Source: JBAWVR01 sp964583845
GTDB taxonomy: Bacteria; Patescibacteriota; Minisyncoccia; Phycocordibacterales; GWA1-40-21
DNA length: 7,811 bases
NCBI GenBank assembly: GCA_964583845.1
Contig: CAZOXG010000034.1
Coordinates: 1-7,811, forward strand
Direction: 5' to 3'
Below, in pieces: positions 1 to 5,060 of the stretch. The stretch's first letter is position 1. The number at the start of each line of letters is the position of its first letter. Under the pieces are notes generated by a model, which saw nothing but the letters and a program-made list of their open reading frames with translations, did no database searches and was not told the origin of the DNA. Both the position numbers and the translations under genes were made by a program.

Positions 1-61
1 GTATATAGTATATGTATAAGGAAGAAAATACCTATATCAACGCAAATCAATATAACATTTT

Positions 62-90
62 TTGTAATAATTGCAAAGGTTTGCTAGTAT
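62..90 (+). promoter_or_regulatory. Candidate extended -10 promoter of tRNA-Ser
   Basis: TTGTAA at 62-67 (4 of 6 to TTGACA) is followed by a 17-bp spacer and TAGTAT at 85-90, preceded by TGC, the extended -10 motif. The predicted transcription start near 97 leaves a 5' leader of about nine bases before the tRNA at 106, as expected for a tRNA transcript matured by RNase P. The TGCTAnTAT core recurs upstream of valS. The boxes are read directly; activity is inferred. Confidence 0.5.
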
Positions 91-105
91 TGTCTTTGTC
101 GGATT

Positions 106-194
106 GGAGACGTGGCTGAGTGATTGAAGGCACCGCATTCGAAACGCGGCAAGGGCTTTAAAACCCTTCGTGGGTTTAAATCCCACCGTCTCCG
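106..194 (+). tRNA. tRNA-Ser, anticodon CGA (reads UCG)
   Basis: The acceptor stem GGAGACG (106-112) pairs with CGTCTCC (187-193), with discriminator G at 194 as in bacterial tRNA-Ser. The D stem is 115-117 with 129-131, the anticodon stem 133-137 with 145-149, and the loop TTCGAAA places anticodon CGA at 140-142. A long class II variable arm (AAGGG/CCCTT, 151-155 with 164-168) confirms the serine type. The T stem is GTGGG/CCCAC (170-174 with 182-186). CCA is not encoded: only CA, then A, follows the discriminator, so a CCA-adding enzyme is needed. Oddities are A31 opposite C39 in the anticodon stem, and A at position 19 with T at position 56 (genome 123 and 177), where G19 and C56 are nearly invariant. 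The next gene starts 17 nt downstream, so tRNA and mRNA are probably made as one transcript. Confidence 0.95.
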
Positions 195-211
195 CAAATA
201 ATAATATAAAA

Positions 212-766
212 ATGAACCTCTACTTACTTAGACATTTGCCTACTCGTGACAACGAGCAAAACATAAACGGTTCTCGGACCAACACTCCATTATCAGAGAC
301 TGGGCTTAAACTTGCTCAAGATCTTATTGCTAAACTATCAGTCAATAAATATGACTTGTTTATTGTTAGTCCTCTACAAAGAACTCAACAAACTATTCAA
401 CCTTTTCTAGACACGTTAGAGAATCCTAAAATCATAATTGACCCACTTATAAATGAACGCGATCTAGGTTTACTAACCAACAGTCGCCGAGATGACGGTC
501 AAGTTGCCAAACATCAAACTGAACAAGGTGTTAGTAAAATTGCTTGGATTCCACCTCAAGGCGAATCAGTTTATGATGTCCAAAACAGAGCAAAATTTTT
601 TCTAGAGAAACTTAAAGACTTAAAAGAAGAAAGCGTATTAGTTTGCAGTCATCAGATTTTTCTTCGTTGTTTGGAAATGCTTATATTAAACAAACCGATT
701 GAAACCGCTTATCAAGACCCCTTACCACTCTTTGAAAATGGAGAGTTAAGATTATATGAAATATAA
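212..766 (+). CDS. Histidine phosphatase family protein (divergent, first of a tandem pair)
   Basis: This 184-residue protein has the layout of the histidine phosphatase (phosphoglycerate mutase-like) superfamily, whose members move phosphate through a phosphohistidine. The N-terminal motif is RHLPT (catalytic His8, Arg7), followed by SPLQRTQQT with Arg57, the acid residue in NERDLG (Glu82) and the second histidine in CSHQ (His147). The usual RHG glycine is Leu9, and SHGG has become SHQI, so the active site is complete in charged residues but altered around them. The reading frame stays open upstream into the tRNA with a GTG at 170, but ATG 212 begins directly at the family's first strand (MNLYLLRH) and lies outside the tRNA, so I chose it. 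There is no SD. It is followed after 3 nt by a paralogue and probably cotranscribed with it and the tRNA. The substrate cannot be told; small phosphate esters are typical of the family. It is likely cytoplasmic, with no signal peptide. Confidence 0.88.
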   Translation: MNLYLLRHLPTRDNEQNINGSRTNTPLSETGLKLAQDLIAKLSVNKYDLFIVSPLQRTQQTIQPFLDTLENPKIIIDPLINERDLGLLTNSRRDDGQVAKHQTEQGVSKIAWIPPQGESVYDVQNRAKFFLEKLKDLKEESVLVCSHQIFLRCLEMLILNKPIETAYQDPLPLFENGELRLYEI

Positions 767-769
767 AAT

Positions 770-1318
770 ATGAAATTATATATTGTCCGCCATGGCGTAA
801 CAAAAAGAAATAAAGAAAATCGTTTTAATGGTCAGTTTGATGAACCTCTGGAACCAGAGGGTTTTTTACAGGCCGAAAGCACTAGAAAAATACTTCCCTA
901 TGGACTCTGTAAAATCTACTGTTCTGATTTAACTCGGGCAATTCAAACAGCTGAAGTTTTAAATAAAAAAATGGGTTTAGAAATTGAAAAGTGTCCCGAA
1001 ATCAGGGAGATAAACTTTGGTGATTTAACAGGCCAACAGTATAGAGATATGACGGGTAAGGAAATTGAATTACTAAATTTTAATTGGAATTCTTGGTGTA
1101 TAGGCAAATATAATTTTCACTCGATCGGGGGTGAATCAGCAGAAGACGTAAACACGAGGATAGATAATTTTATAAATAAACTAAAAGAAAATCATCAATT
1201 TTCTGATAAAATCCTAGTCGTAACTCACGGTGGAGTAATTCGTACATTTTATAGAAAATTTAAAAACACCAGTCCGGAAAAAATGGACAATGCCTCGATA
1301 CATGAATTTGAAATATAA
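770..1318 (+). CDS. Histidine phosphatase family protein (phosphoglycerate mutase/CobC-like)
   Basis: This 182-residue protein is a canonical member of the histidine phosphatase superfamily: RHGVT with His8, then CSDLTRAIQTAE with Arg56, REINFGDLTGQ with Glu80 as likely proton donor, GGES at 120-123, and VVTHGGVIR with the second His153. Its length fits small cofactor-independent mutase and alpha-ribazole phosphatase-like enzymes, but no cobalamin gene is nearby, so I give no specific substrate. It begins 3 nt after the first phosphatase stops. The two share overall layout and a similar last strand ending in Glu-Ile, which suggests tandem duplication followed by divergence. No SD is seen between them; translational coupling is likely. 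Its stop codon lies inside the U-tract region of the leftward terminator at 1317-1350, so convergent transcripts meet here. Confidence 0.9.
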   Translation: MKLYIVRHGVTKRNKENRFNGQFDEPLEPEGFLQAESTRKILPYGLCKIYCSDLTRAIQTAEVLNKKMGLEIEKCPEIREINFGDLTGQQYRDMTGKEIELLNFNWNSWCIGKYNFHSIGGESAEDVNTRIDNFINKLKENHQFSDKILVVTHGGVIRTFYRKFKNTSPEKMDNASIHEFEI

Positions 1319-1350
1319 AAAATTGGCCACCGCATAGTTTGCGATGGCCA
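1317..1350 (-). terminator. Rho-independent terminator of the leftward 120-residue ORFan
   Basis: An 11-bp stem (1324-1334 with 1340-1350) has a 5-base loop. Read leftward, the only imperfection is a G-U wobble, and the stem is followed by one A and six T. Read rightward, the same position is a C-A mismatch with no U-tract behind it, so the terminator is built for the minus strand. A second small leftward hairpin with a GAAA tetraloop (about 1352-1368) precedes it. Confidence 0.85.
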
Positions 1351-1380
1351 GACCTCCTTTCGGTAGGTTCTTGTCAGTTT

Positions 1381-1743
1381 TTAGGCGAGTGTAAGGGTGA
1401 GAACCCGTTTTTTGGCAAGTCCTTGTTCGAGCAGGATTGCCTCATCCATATGAAATTGCAGGCGACAACTCGGAATCTCGTGGCCGATCTCTTTAAAGGC
1501 TTTCGCGAGATATTCCATAAGTTTGTCCATGTAGGCATTCAAATGACTGGTAACCATAGATGCAAAGTTTTTCCCATACGTTTTTCCTGCCACAAGAACG
1601 CTGAATTCCAGCGTATTTTCCTCCTCGTTCTTTTTGACATCAAGGCTGACTTTGGACATACATGGCAACACCATATGTTGTCCAATCCCATCAGCCACAA
1701 CCATTTGTGCCACAGCAAGCCTGGTCTTCAAATCACTCGACAT
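1381..1743 (-). CDS. Hypothetical protein, 120 residues, ORFan with complete private expression signals
   Basis: I do not recognise this protein. It is supported as real by an SD (GGGAG, 7 nt before ATG), a TTGACA-N17-TTTAAT promoter upstream and a strong terminator downstream. It has no signal peptide or membrane span. Predicted order by eye: an N-terminal helix (about 5-20), two strands (about 30-37 and 43-53), a long amphipathic helix (about 59-86), a strand with CRLQFHM (93-99), and a Lys-rich, hydrophobic tail ending LTLTLA. GC is about 47% in a sampled line, against about 30% in the phosphatase next door. Its C-terminal layout (strand pair, long helix, a Pro, then a strand with Phe and Asp) resembles that of the next leftward gene, and both begin Met-Ser-Ser, so the two might be distant paralogues. 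That link is weak. The overlapping plus-strand frame was judged a shadow. Confidence 0.8.
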   Translation of the reverse strand: MSSDLKTRLAVAQMVVADGIGQHMVLPCMSKVSLDVKKNEEENTLEFSVLVAGKTYGKNFASMVTSHLNAYMDKLMEYLAKAFKEIGHEIPSCRLQFHMDEAILLEQGLAKKRVLTLTLA

Positions 1744-1799
1744 TTTCCTTCTCCCACTAAAAGTTTGACACTAATTATAATCTGCGAACCAATGCCCGC

Positions 1800-1811
1800 A
1801 GTACGGGTACT
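1800..1811. promoter_or_regulatory. Operator-like inverted repeat at the predicted start of the 120-residue gene's transcript
   Basis: The 12-bp sequence AGTACGGGTACT is a perfect inverted repeat of 5-bp arms around GG. It touches the -10 box (1812-1817) of the leftward promoter and covers the expected transcription start. That is a classic repressor position, but the arms are short and no regulator gene is present, so an operator role is only a suggestion. A separate 5-bp hairpin (CTGCG/CGCAG, 1782-1801) follows in the leader RNA. Confidence 0.3.
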
Positions 1812-1840
1812 ATTAAAGCGGAAAAAAGTATATCTGTCAA
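1812..1840 (-). promoter_or_regulatory. Sigma70-type promoter for the 120-residue ORFan
   Basis: On the minus strand TTGACA (1840-1835) is followed by exactly 17 bp and TTTAAT (1817-1812), a perfect -35 and a 5-of-6 -10. The predicted start near 1805 gives a leader of about 60 nt before ATG 1743. The promoter sits just past the terminator of the upstream leftward gene, so this gene is transcribed on its own. Confidence 0.8.
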
Positions 1841-1844
1841 GGTT

Positions 1845-1872
1845 AAAAAAACCACCCCATCCTTTGGGGTGG
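1845..1872 (-). terminator. Rho-independent terminator of the 170-residue ORFan
   Basis: CCACCCCA (1852-1859) pairs perfectly with TGGGGTGG (1865-1872) around a 5-base loop. Read leftward it is followed by seven T (1851-1845). It closes the 1912-2424 gene before the promoter of the next one begins. Confidence 0.92.
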
Positions 1873-1911
1873 CTCAACTCTCGATGAAGTTTATTGGCTA
1901 GAAAATACACA

Positions 1912-2424
1912 TCACATCAAAACGCCGACGTTGCAAACACGGACGGAGACAACACGACAACCGCGATCAATTACGATTTGGCTCTGGGTTTTGAGTCCGC
2001 CATCAAAGAATATTTTCATACCGTCAGGCATAACTCCTTGGGCAAGATTCTGACCAAAGAGCATGTGTACCTCCGTAATGACACGGCGGAAAATCTCATC
2101 AACAACCCTCTCAATGTCGGCCACGAGAATATTGCAGTTGGATTTTATTTCAACGATGTCAACAAAGATATCATGGGAACTGTAGCGATCACTGCAACAT
2201 TGCTTGAGTTTTTTCTTGGCACAATTAGTGCCGCATGTGCATTTCTTGGGTCGTTCGATGATGCGCGGGTCAATGAAATCAACCCCCGTAATCGGACCGC
2301 GTACGCATTCCTTCAACTTCACCTGAAATTCTTGGCGAAGCTCTGGTGCCATCCCACTCAAGACCCTGTGAAAACAGGCGGCCACGATTTTCAACTTACC
2401 GAATTCACCGATTCCGCTCGACAT
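1912..2424 (-). CDS. Hypothetical cysteine-rich protein, 170 residues, ORFan
   Basis: I do not recognise this protein. Evidence that it is real: an SD (GGAGG) 8 nt before ATG, a TTGACA promoter upstream, and a terminator just downstream. It holds ten cysteines, with a basic cluster CTCGTNC (62-68) followed by KKKLK and CC at 76-77, i.e. CxCx3Cx7CC, which could bind a metal or form disulfides; no named zinc-ribbon pattern fits cleanly. After it come a strand (about 85-94), a second strand, a long helix (about 101-127), a Pro, a strand MKIFFD (136-141) and two C-terminal strands ending in VGVLM. There is no signal peptide or membrane span. Sampled GC is about 48-52%, above the flanking core genes, which hints at separate origin or different selection. 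A longer plus-strand frame covers the region but lacks an SD and any domain, and was judged a shadow. Confidence 0.78.
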   Translation of the reverse strand: MSSGIGEFGKLKIVAACFHRVLSGMAPELRQEFQVKLKECVRGPITGVDFIDPRIIERPKKCTCGTNCAKKKLKQCCSDRYSSHDIFVDIVEIKSNCNILVADIERVVDEIFRRVITEVHMLFGQNLAQGVMPDGMKIFFDGGLKTQSQIVIDRGCRVVSVRVCNVGVLM

Positions 2425-2458
2425 AGGAAATTCCTCCGTTGGTTCAGAAACAACAATT

Positions 2459-2474
2459 ACAAGCTCGTGCTTGT
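2459..2474 (-). promoter_or_regulatory. Hairpin in the leader of the 170-residue gene
   Basis: ACAAGC (2459-2464) and GCTTGT (2469-2474) form a perfect 6-bp stem with a 4-base loop, within about ten bases of the predicted 5' end of the leftward transcript. It leaves the SD (2433-2437) free. A 5' stabilising hairpin is one possible role; I see no riboswitch fold. Confidence 0.4.
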
Positions 2475-2486
2475 GGTTCGTTACCC

Positions 2487-2515
2487 ATTTAAGCTTAAAA
2501 TTAACCTTGTGTCAA
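2487..2515 (-). promoter_or_regulatory. Sigma70-type promoter for the 170-residue ORFan
   Basis: On the minus strand TTGACA (2515-2510) is followed by 17 bp and TTAAAT (2492-2487), a perfect -35 with a 4-of-6 -10. The expected start near 2480 gives a leader of about 55 nt. The design matches the promoters of the other two leftward ORFans in this window. Confidence 0.68.
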
Positions 2516-2535
2516 GGATGTTTATATGTTAAATT
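2507..2535 (+). promoter_or_regulatory. Weak candidate promoter for tsaD, overlapping the divergent leftward promoter
   Basis: TTGTGT (2507-2512), a 17-bp spacer and TAAATT (2530-2535) preceded by TGT form a weak extended -10 promoter reading rightward. It shares bases with the leftward -35 at 2510-2515. If used, it would place the 22-bp inverted repeat in the tsaD leader. The match is poor and the AT-rich sequence gives many alternatives. Confidence 0.25.
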
Positions 2536-2553
2536 TTAAATGTCTTTTAGAGA

Positions 2554-2602
2554 AGCCCGAAGGTAGTCTTAGGGAGCGGATCCCTAAGACTACCTTCGGG
2601 CT
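2554..2602. repeat. Perfect 22-bp inverted repeat with 5-base loop just before tsaD
   Basis: Arms 2554-2575 and 2581-2602 are exact reverse complements around the loop GCGGA. The element ends 12 bp before the tsaD ATG and has no immediate T-tract on either strand, so it is not a plain terminator. It could be a small dispersed palindrome or a leader hairpin acting on tsaD translation. The loop bases GCGGA also occur across the turn of the terminator hairpin at 3962-3996. Confidence 0.9.
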
Positions 2603-2614
2603 ACAAAATATTTT

Positions 2615-3781
2615 ATGCGAATCTTAGGTATCGAAACATCTTGTGACGAAACTGCTGTCAGCCTAATCGAAGCGACTGGCGAGCTACCAAAACCAACCTT
2701 CAAAGTCTTGGGTGATTCTTTGTATTCTCAAATAGCTATTCATGCTCAATATGGTGGTGTCTTCCCTATGATGGCCAAGCGCCACCATGCATTAAACATC
2801 GTCCAATTGCTCGTTAAAACCCTCCAGGAAGCGGGCGAATATCATGAAGCGACTATTTCCCTAGACGCAGAATTAGAGGCCAAAATAGTCAAATTATTAG
2901 AACGTGAAGATGACCTCGGCAAAGATATTTTAAACCTCGCTAAAAAAATCCAAGCCCCAAAAATCGATGCTATTGCTGTGACTTTTGGACCAGGCTTAGA
3001 ACCAGCTCTGTGGGTGGGAGTAAACTTTGCCCGCGCTCTTTCCCTGCTTTGGAATATTCCCATTATTCCAACCAACCACATGCAAGGACATATTTATTCT
3101 GTCTTGCTTTCCACGACAGGAGAAATGCAACCAATCAACTTCCCTATCGTTTCTTTACTTATCAGTGGTGGACATACCGAGCTCGTCAAACTAATCGACT
3201 GGACCAAAGCCGAGGTTATCGGCCGAACTCGTGACGACGCAGTCGGTGAAGCTTTTGATAAAGTGGCACGCATTCTAGGATTACCATATCCAGGTGGACC
3301 GGAAATTTCTAAACTTGCCGATCAACATCGAGCCGAAAGTACAAATGAAGATAAATGGAAACTACCTCGCCCAATGATTAATTCTGGCGATATTGATTTT
3401 TCATTTTCTGGTTTAAAAACCGCTGTTTTGTATGCGGTTAAAAAGCATGGGGATTTGAATGAACAAGATAAAAAAGATTTAGCCCGAGAATTTGAAGATG
3501 CTGTGGTGGAAGTTTTAATTAAAAAGACAAAAAAAGCCATTGAAGAAGTTTGTTCGAATACTGTAATTATTGGTGGCGGAGTTAGTTGCAACAAAGCGAT
3601 TCGTTCGGCATTTGAAAAATTAGCGATTGGAGAAAATTTAAATGTGATTTTACCAAATCCAAAAATGTCGACTGATAATTCAGTAATGATTGCAATTGCG
3701 GGCTATATAAATTTACAGACTGGATTGATGACGTTTGATGGAGATGAGGTGATTAAAGCGGTGGGAAATTTGAGTTTTTAG
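2615..3781 (+). CDS. tsaD: tRNA N6-adenosine threonylcarbamoyltransferase TsaD
   Basis: TsaD (Gcp/Kae1 family) transfers the threonylcarbamoyl group from threonylcarbamoyl-AMP to A37 of ANN-reading tRNAs, acting in the cytoplasm with TsaB and TsaE, neither of which is in this window. The family signature is complete: GIETSCDET at 5-13, metal ligands in NHMQGH (His155, His159) and TDN (Asp354), SGGHTELV at 184-191, DDAVGEAFDKVAR at 207-219, FSFSGLKTA at 262-270, and the nucleotide loop IIGGGVSCN at 318-326. It is 388 residues against about 337 in E. coli. Most of the excess is a charged, probably helical insertion at about 74-113, before GPGLEPALWVG, of a kind I associate with Patescibacteria. 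ATG 2615 is chosen because the protein begins exactly at the conserved first strand. No SD is present, and a 22-bp inverted repeat ends 12 bp upstream. Confidence 0.97.
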   Translation: MRILGIETSCDETAVSLIEATGELPKPTFKVLGDSLYSQIAIHAQYGGVFPMMAKRHHALNIVQLLVKTLQEAGEYHEATISLDAELEAKIVKLLEREDDLGKDILNLAKKIQAPKIDAIAVTFGPGLEPALWVGVNFARALSLLWNIPIIPTNHMQGHIYSVLLSTTGEMQPINFPIVSLLISGGHTELVKLIDWTKAEVIGRTRDDAVGEAFDKVARILGLPYPGGPEISKLADQHRAESTNEDKWKLPRPMINSGDIDFSFSGLKTAVLYAVKKHGDLNEQDKKDLAREFEDAVVEVLIKKTKKAIEEVCSNTVIIGGGVSCNKAIRSAFEKLAIGENLNVILPNPKMSTDNSVMIAIAGYINLQTGLMTFDGDEVIKAVGNLSF

Positions 3782-3794
3782 TTCTCTCCCTTTC

Positions 3795-3877
3795 TGTCAT
3801 TCCCGACTAGATCGGGAATCCAGGATTCAAATTAATCTTATTACAAAAGATGGATCCCTGCCTTCGCAGGGATGACA
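3795..3877. repeat. Small MITE/BIME-like element A with hairpin-forming inverted ends
   Basis: The 83-bp element starts TGTCATTCCC and ends GGGATGACA. Its left 28 bp and right 27 bp are imperfect reverse complements of each other, and each is itself a hairpin: ATTCCCGA/TCGGGAAT (3799-3819) and ATCCCTGC/GCAGGGAT (3854-3873). Ends of the TGTCATnCC kind are found in dispersed intergenic repeats of many bacteria. It begins 13 bp after the tsaD stop and has no coding capacity. It could affect the 3' end of the tsaD mRNA, but no U-tract follows either hairpin. Confidence 0.8.
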
Positions 3878-3890
3878 ATACAGGAGGATA

Positions 3891-3950
3891 AGTCTAGATT
3901 CCTACCCGACTGAATTGGTCAGGTGGGGCTTCGCTTTGCTCGCAATGACA
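3891..3950. repeat. Dispersed repeat element B, related to the copy at 4954-5053
   Basis: The first 20 bases match the start of element C (4954-4973) at 18 of 20 positions, and both end with CTCGCAATGACA. Reverse-complemented it starts TGTCATTGCGAG, a start common to intergenic repeats in several phyla. The interiors of B and C differ. An A-run follows the right end and serves as the T-tract of the neighbouring leftward terminator. Confidence 0.72.
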
Positions 3951-3954
3951 ACAC

Positions 3955-3996
3955 AAAAAAGAATAGCCGACAGTCGCGGAGCGACTGTCGGCTATT
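3955..3996 (-). terminator. Rho-independent terminator of the alpha/beta hydrolase gene
   Basis: Perfect 16-bp arms (3962-3977 with 3981-3996) surround the 3-base turn GGA. Read leftward, C and TTTTTT follow (3961-3955). Read rightward the stem is followed by TATTAAT, so it might also stop tsaD transcripts, less efficiently. Confidence 0.85.
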
Positions 3997-4026
3997 TATT
4001 AATCTGAACCGCTTCAGTTTAAACGC

Positions 4027-4914
4027 TTACAAATTCTTTTTCAAGAAGTTAATCACCGTATCCTCAGCCTCAATTGTCTGGAAATCTCCCCCACCGTGAG
4101 TACCATTTGGTAATAAATGATATTCAACACTTGAAGTACCGAACTTTGCACTAATAGCATTGTAAAGTCTTTCAGATTGCGGAGCACCAATCATAGGATC
4201 TTTGGCACCATGCATAATCAAGAAAGCCGGAAGATACTGGGCTTTTTCAACATAAGACAAAGGACTAACCTGATATGAAAGTTCTTTATTTTCTTTAACT
4301 GTTTTTCCAAGTAAAGCAGATTCTGGAGAATCAGCATCACCATTGTTTCCAGTCTGACGATCGACTCCAGTCTTAGCAATATCAGCATCCATATCATAAA
4401 AATTCACCGGGCCATACCAATCAACCGTTGCTTTGATTCTAGTTTCTTCCTTATCAGCCAAAGCTGTGCCCATAATACTTGATAAGAAACCGCCAGCTGA
4501 TGCACCCCAAGAAGCAATTCTGTTGGCATCTATTTTATACTGGTTAGCATTGGACTTTAAGAATTTAACGATATTCTCCATATCAGCTAACTGGGCTGGC
4601 CAGATGGCTTCACTACTAAGTCTATAATCAACACTAGCCACCGCATACCCCTCCTTCAAAAGTCTATCCAAAGACTGTACACCACTCTTGTCACCCATTT
4701 TAAAGGCCCCACCATGAATCCAAACCACTAAAGGAAAAGGACTTGTACCCGAGGTCGGCAAATATATATCGAGTTTGTTCGACTCAGAAATATTTGAATA
4801 AGACACATCACTCCAAGTCGGAGCCGTGGTAGTTATTTTATTGTAAAAATAATAACCGCCGACAACCAACACAAATACCGCCAACATAATAAGCCATACT
4901 TTTTTATTTTTCAT
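4027..4914 (-). CDS. Membrane-anchored alpha/beta hydrolase (carboxylesterase/lipase-like, HGG family)
   Basis: This 295-residue protein begins with a short basic stretch and one hydrophobic segment (about 6-24) lacking a lipobox, so it is probably tethered to the membrane with the enzyme outside. The rest is an alpha/beta hydrolase of the hormone-sensitive-lipase-like (alpha/beta hydrolase-3, BD-FAE) type. It has the oxyanion motif HGGA (67-70), DYRLS (96-100), nucleophile Ser139 in GASAGG (137-142), acid Asp239 in HGAKDPM (235-241), and base His273 in GTHGGG (271-276). The catalytic triad is complete. Ester hydrolysis is expected; the substrate is unknown, and peptidase or feruloyl-esterase relatives share this fold. 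There is no SD. An extended -10 lies 7 nt before ATG, so the mRNA is probably leaderless. It is monocistronic, convergent with tsaD, and has its own terminator. Confidence 0.9.
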   Translation of the reverse strand: MKNKKVWLIMLAVFVLVVGGYYFYNKITTTAPTWSDVSYSNISESNKLDIYLPTSGTSPFPLVVWIHGGAFKMGDKSGVQSLDRLLKEGYAVASVDYRLSSEAIWPAQLADMENIVKFLKSNANQYKIDANRIASWGASAGGFLSSIMGTALADKEETRIKATVDWYGPVNFYDMDADIAKTGVDRQTGNNGDADSPESALLGKTVKENKELSYQVSPLSYVEKAQYLPAFLIMHGAKDPMIGAPQSERLYNAISAKFGTSSVEYHLLPNGTHGGGDFQTIEAEDTVINFLKKNL

Positions 4915-4921
4915 AGGGGTT

Positions 4922-4950
4922 ATTCTATCATAATAATTCTATACCATAAA
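4922..4950 (-). promoter_or_regulatory. Extended -10 promoter implying a leaderless hydrolase mRNA
   Basis: On the minus strand TGATAGAAT (4930-4922) is an extended -10 with a 5-of-6 hexamer. A weak -35, TTTATG (4950-4945), lies 17 bp upstream. Only AACCCCT separates the box from ATG 4914, so transcription should start at or next to the start codon. valS has the same arrangement. Confidence 0.55.
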
Positions 4951-4953
4951 TTT

Positions 4954-5053
4954 AGTCTGGATTCCTGCCCGACAACAGGCGGAGCCACGACCAACAGGCA
5001 TTTTCTCAAACGCACCATGGTGCGTTTGAGAAAATACCCGTCTCGCAATGACA
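4954..5053. repeat. Dispersed repeat element C, carrying an internal palindrome
   Basis: Its start (4954-4973) and its end CTCGCAATGACA (5042-5053) match element B. It is 100 bp against 60 bp for B, and most of the difference equals the 36-bp palindrome at 5000-5035. Inside it, CAACAGGC occurs twice, 20 bp apart on a directly counted reading (about 4973-4980 and 4992-4999). There is no coding capacity. Confidence 0.7.
5000..5035. repeat. Perfect 36-bp palindrome with no spacer
   Basis: Bases 5000-5017 and 5018-5035 are exact reverse complements with the centre CCATGG. There is no loop and no mismatch. It lies within repeat element C between two leftward genes. As RNA it would form a long hairpin on either strand. 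A protein-binding site or a mobile palindrome inserted in the older repeat are both possible. Confidence 0.93.
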
Positions 5054-5060
5054 AAAAACA

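Noticed and set aside
170..211. Upstream extension of the first histidine phosphatase from a GTG inside the tRNA
   Set aside because: It would overlap the T arm and acceptor stem of a well-folded tRNA, and the family homology begins exactly at ATG 212.
1339..1887. Plus-strand open frame of 182 codons
   Set aside because: It begins inside one terminator hairpin, ends past another and has a basic, unpatterned composition; it is a shadow of the 120-residue gene.
1728..1910. Minus-strand open frame of 60 codons between the two ORFans
   Set aside because: It covers a terminator and a promoter and has no SD.
1894..2532. Plus-strand open frame of 212 codons
   Set aside because: It has no SD or promoter, runs through the leftward promoter and terminator region, and lies opposite a minus-strand gene with full signals; it is a shadow.
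3782..4020. CRISPR array or coding gene in the convergent intergenic region
   Set aside because: The repeats here are inverted-end elements of unequal spacing, not regularly spaced direct repeats, and no frame is open.
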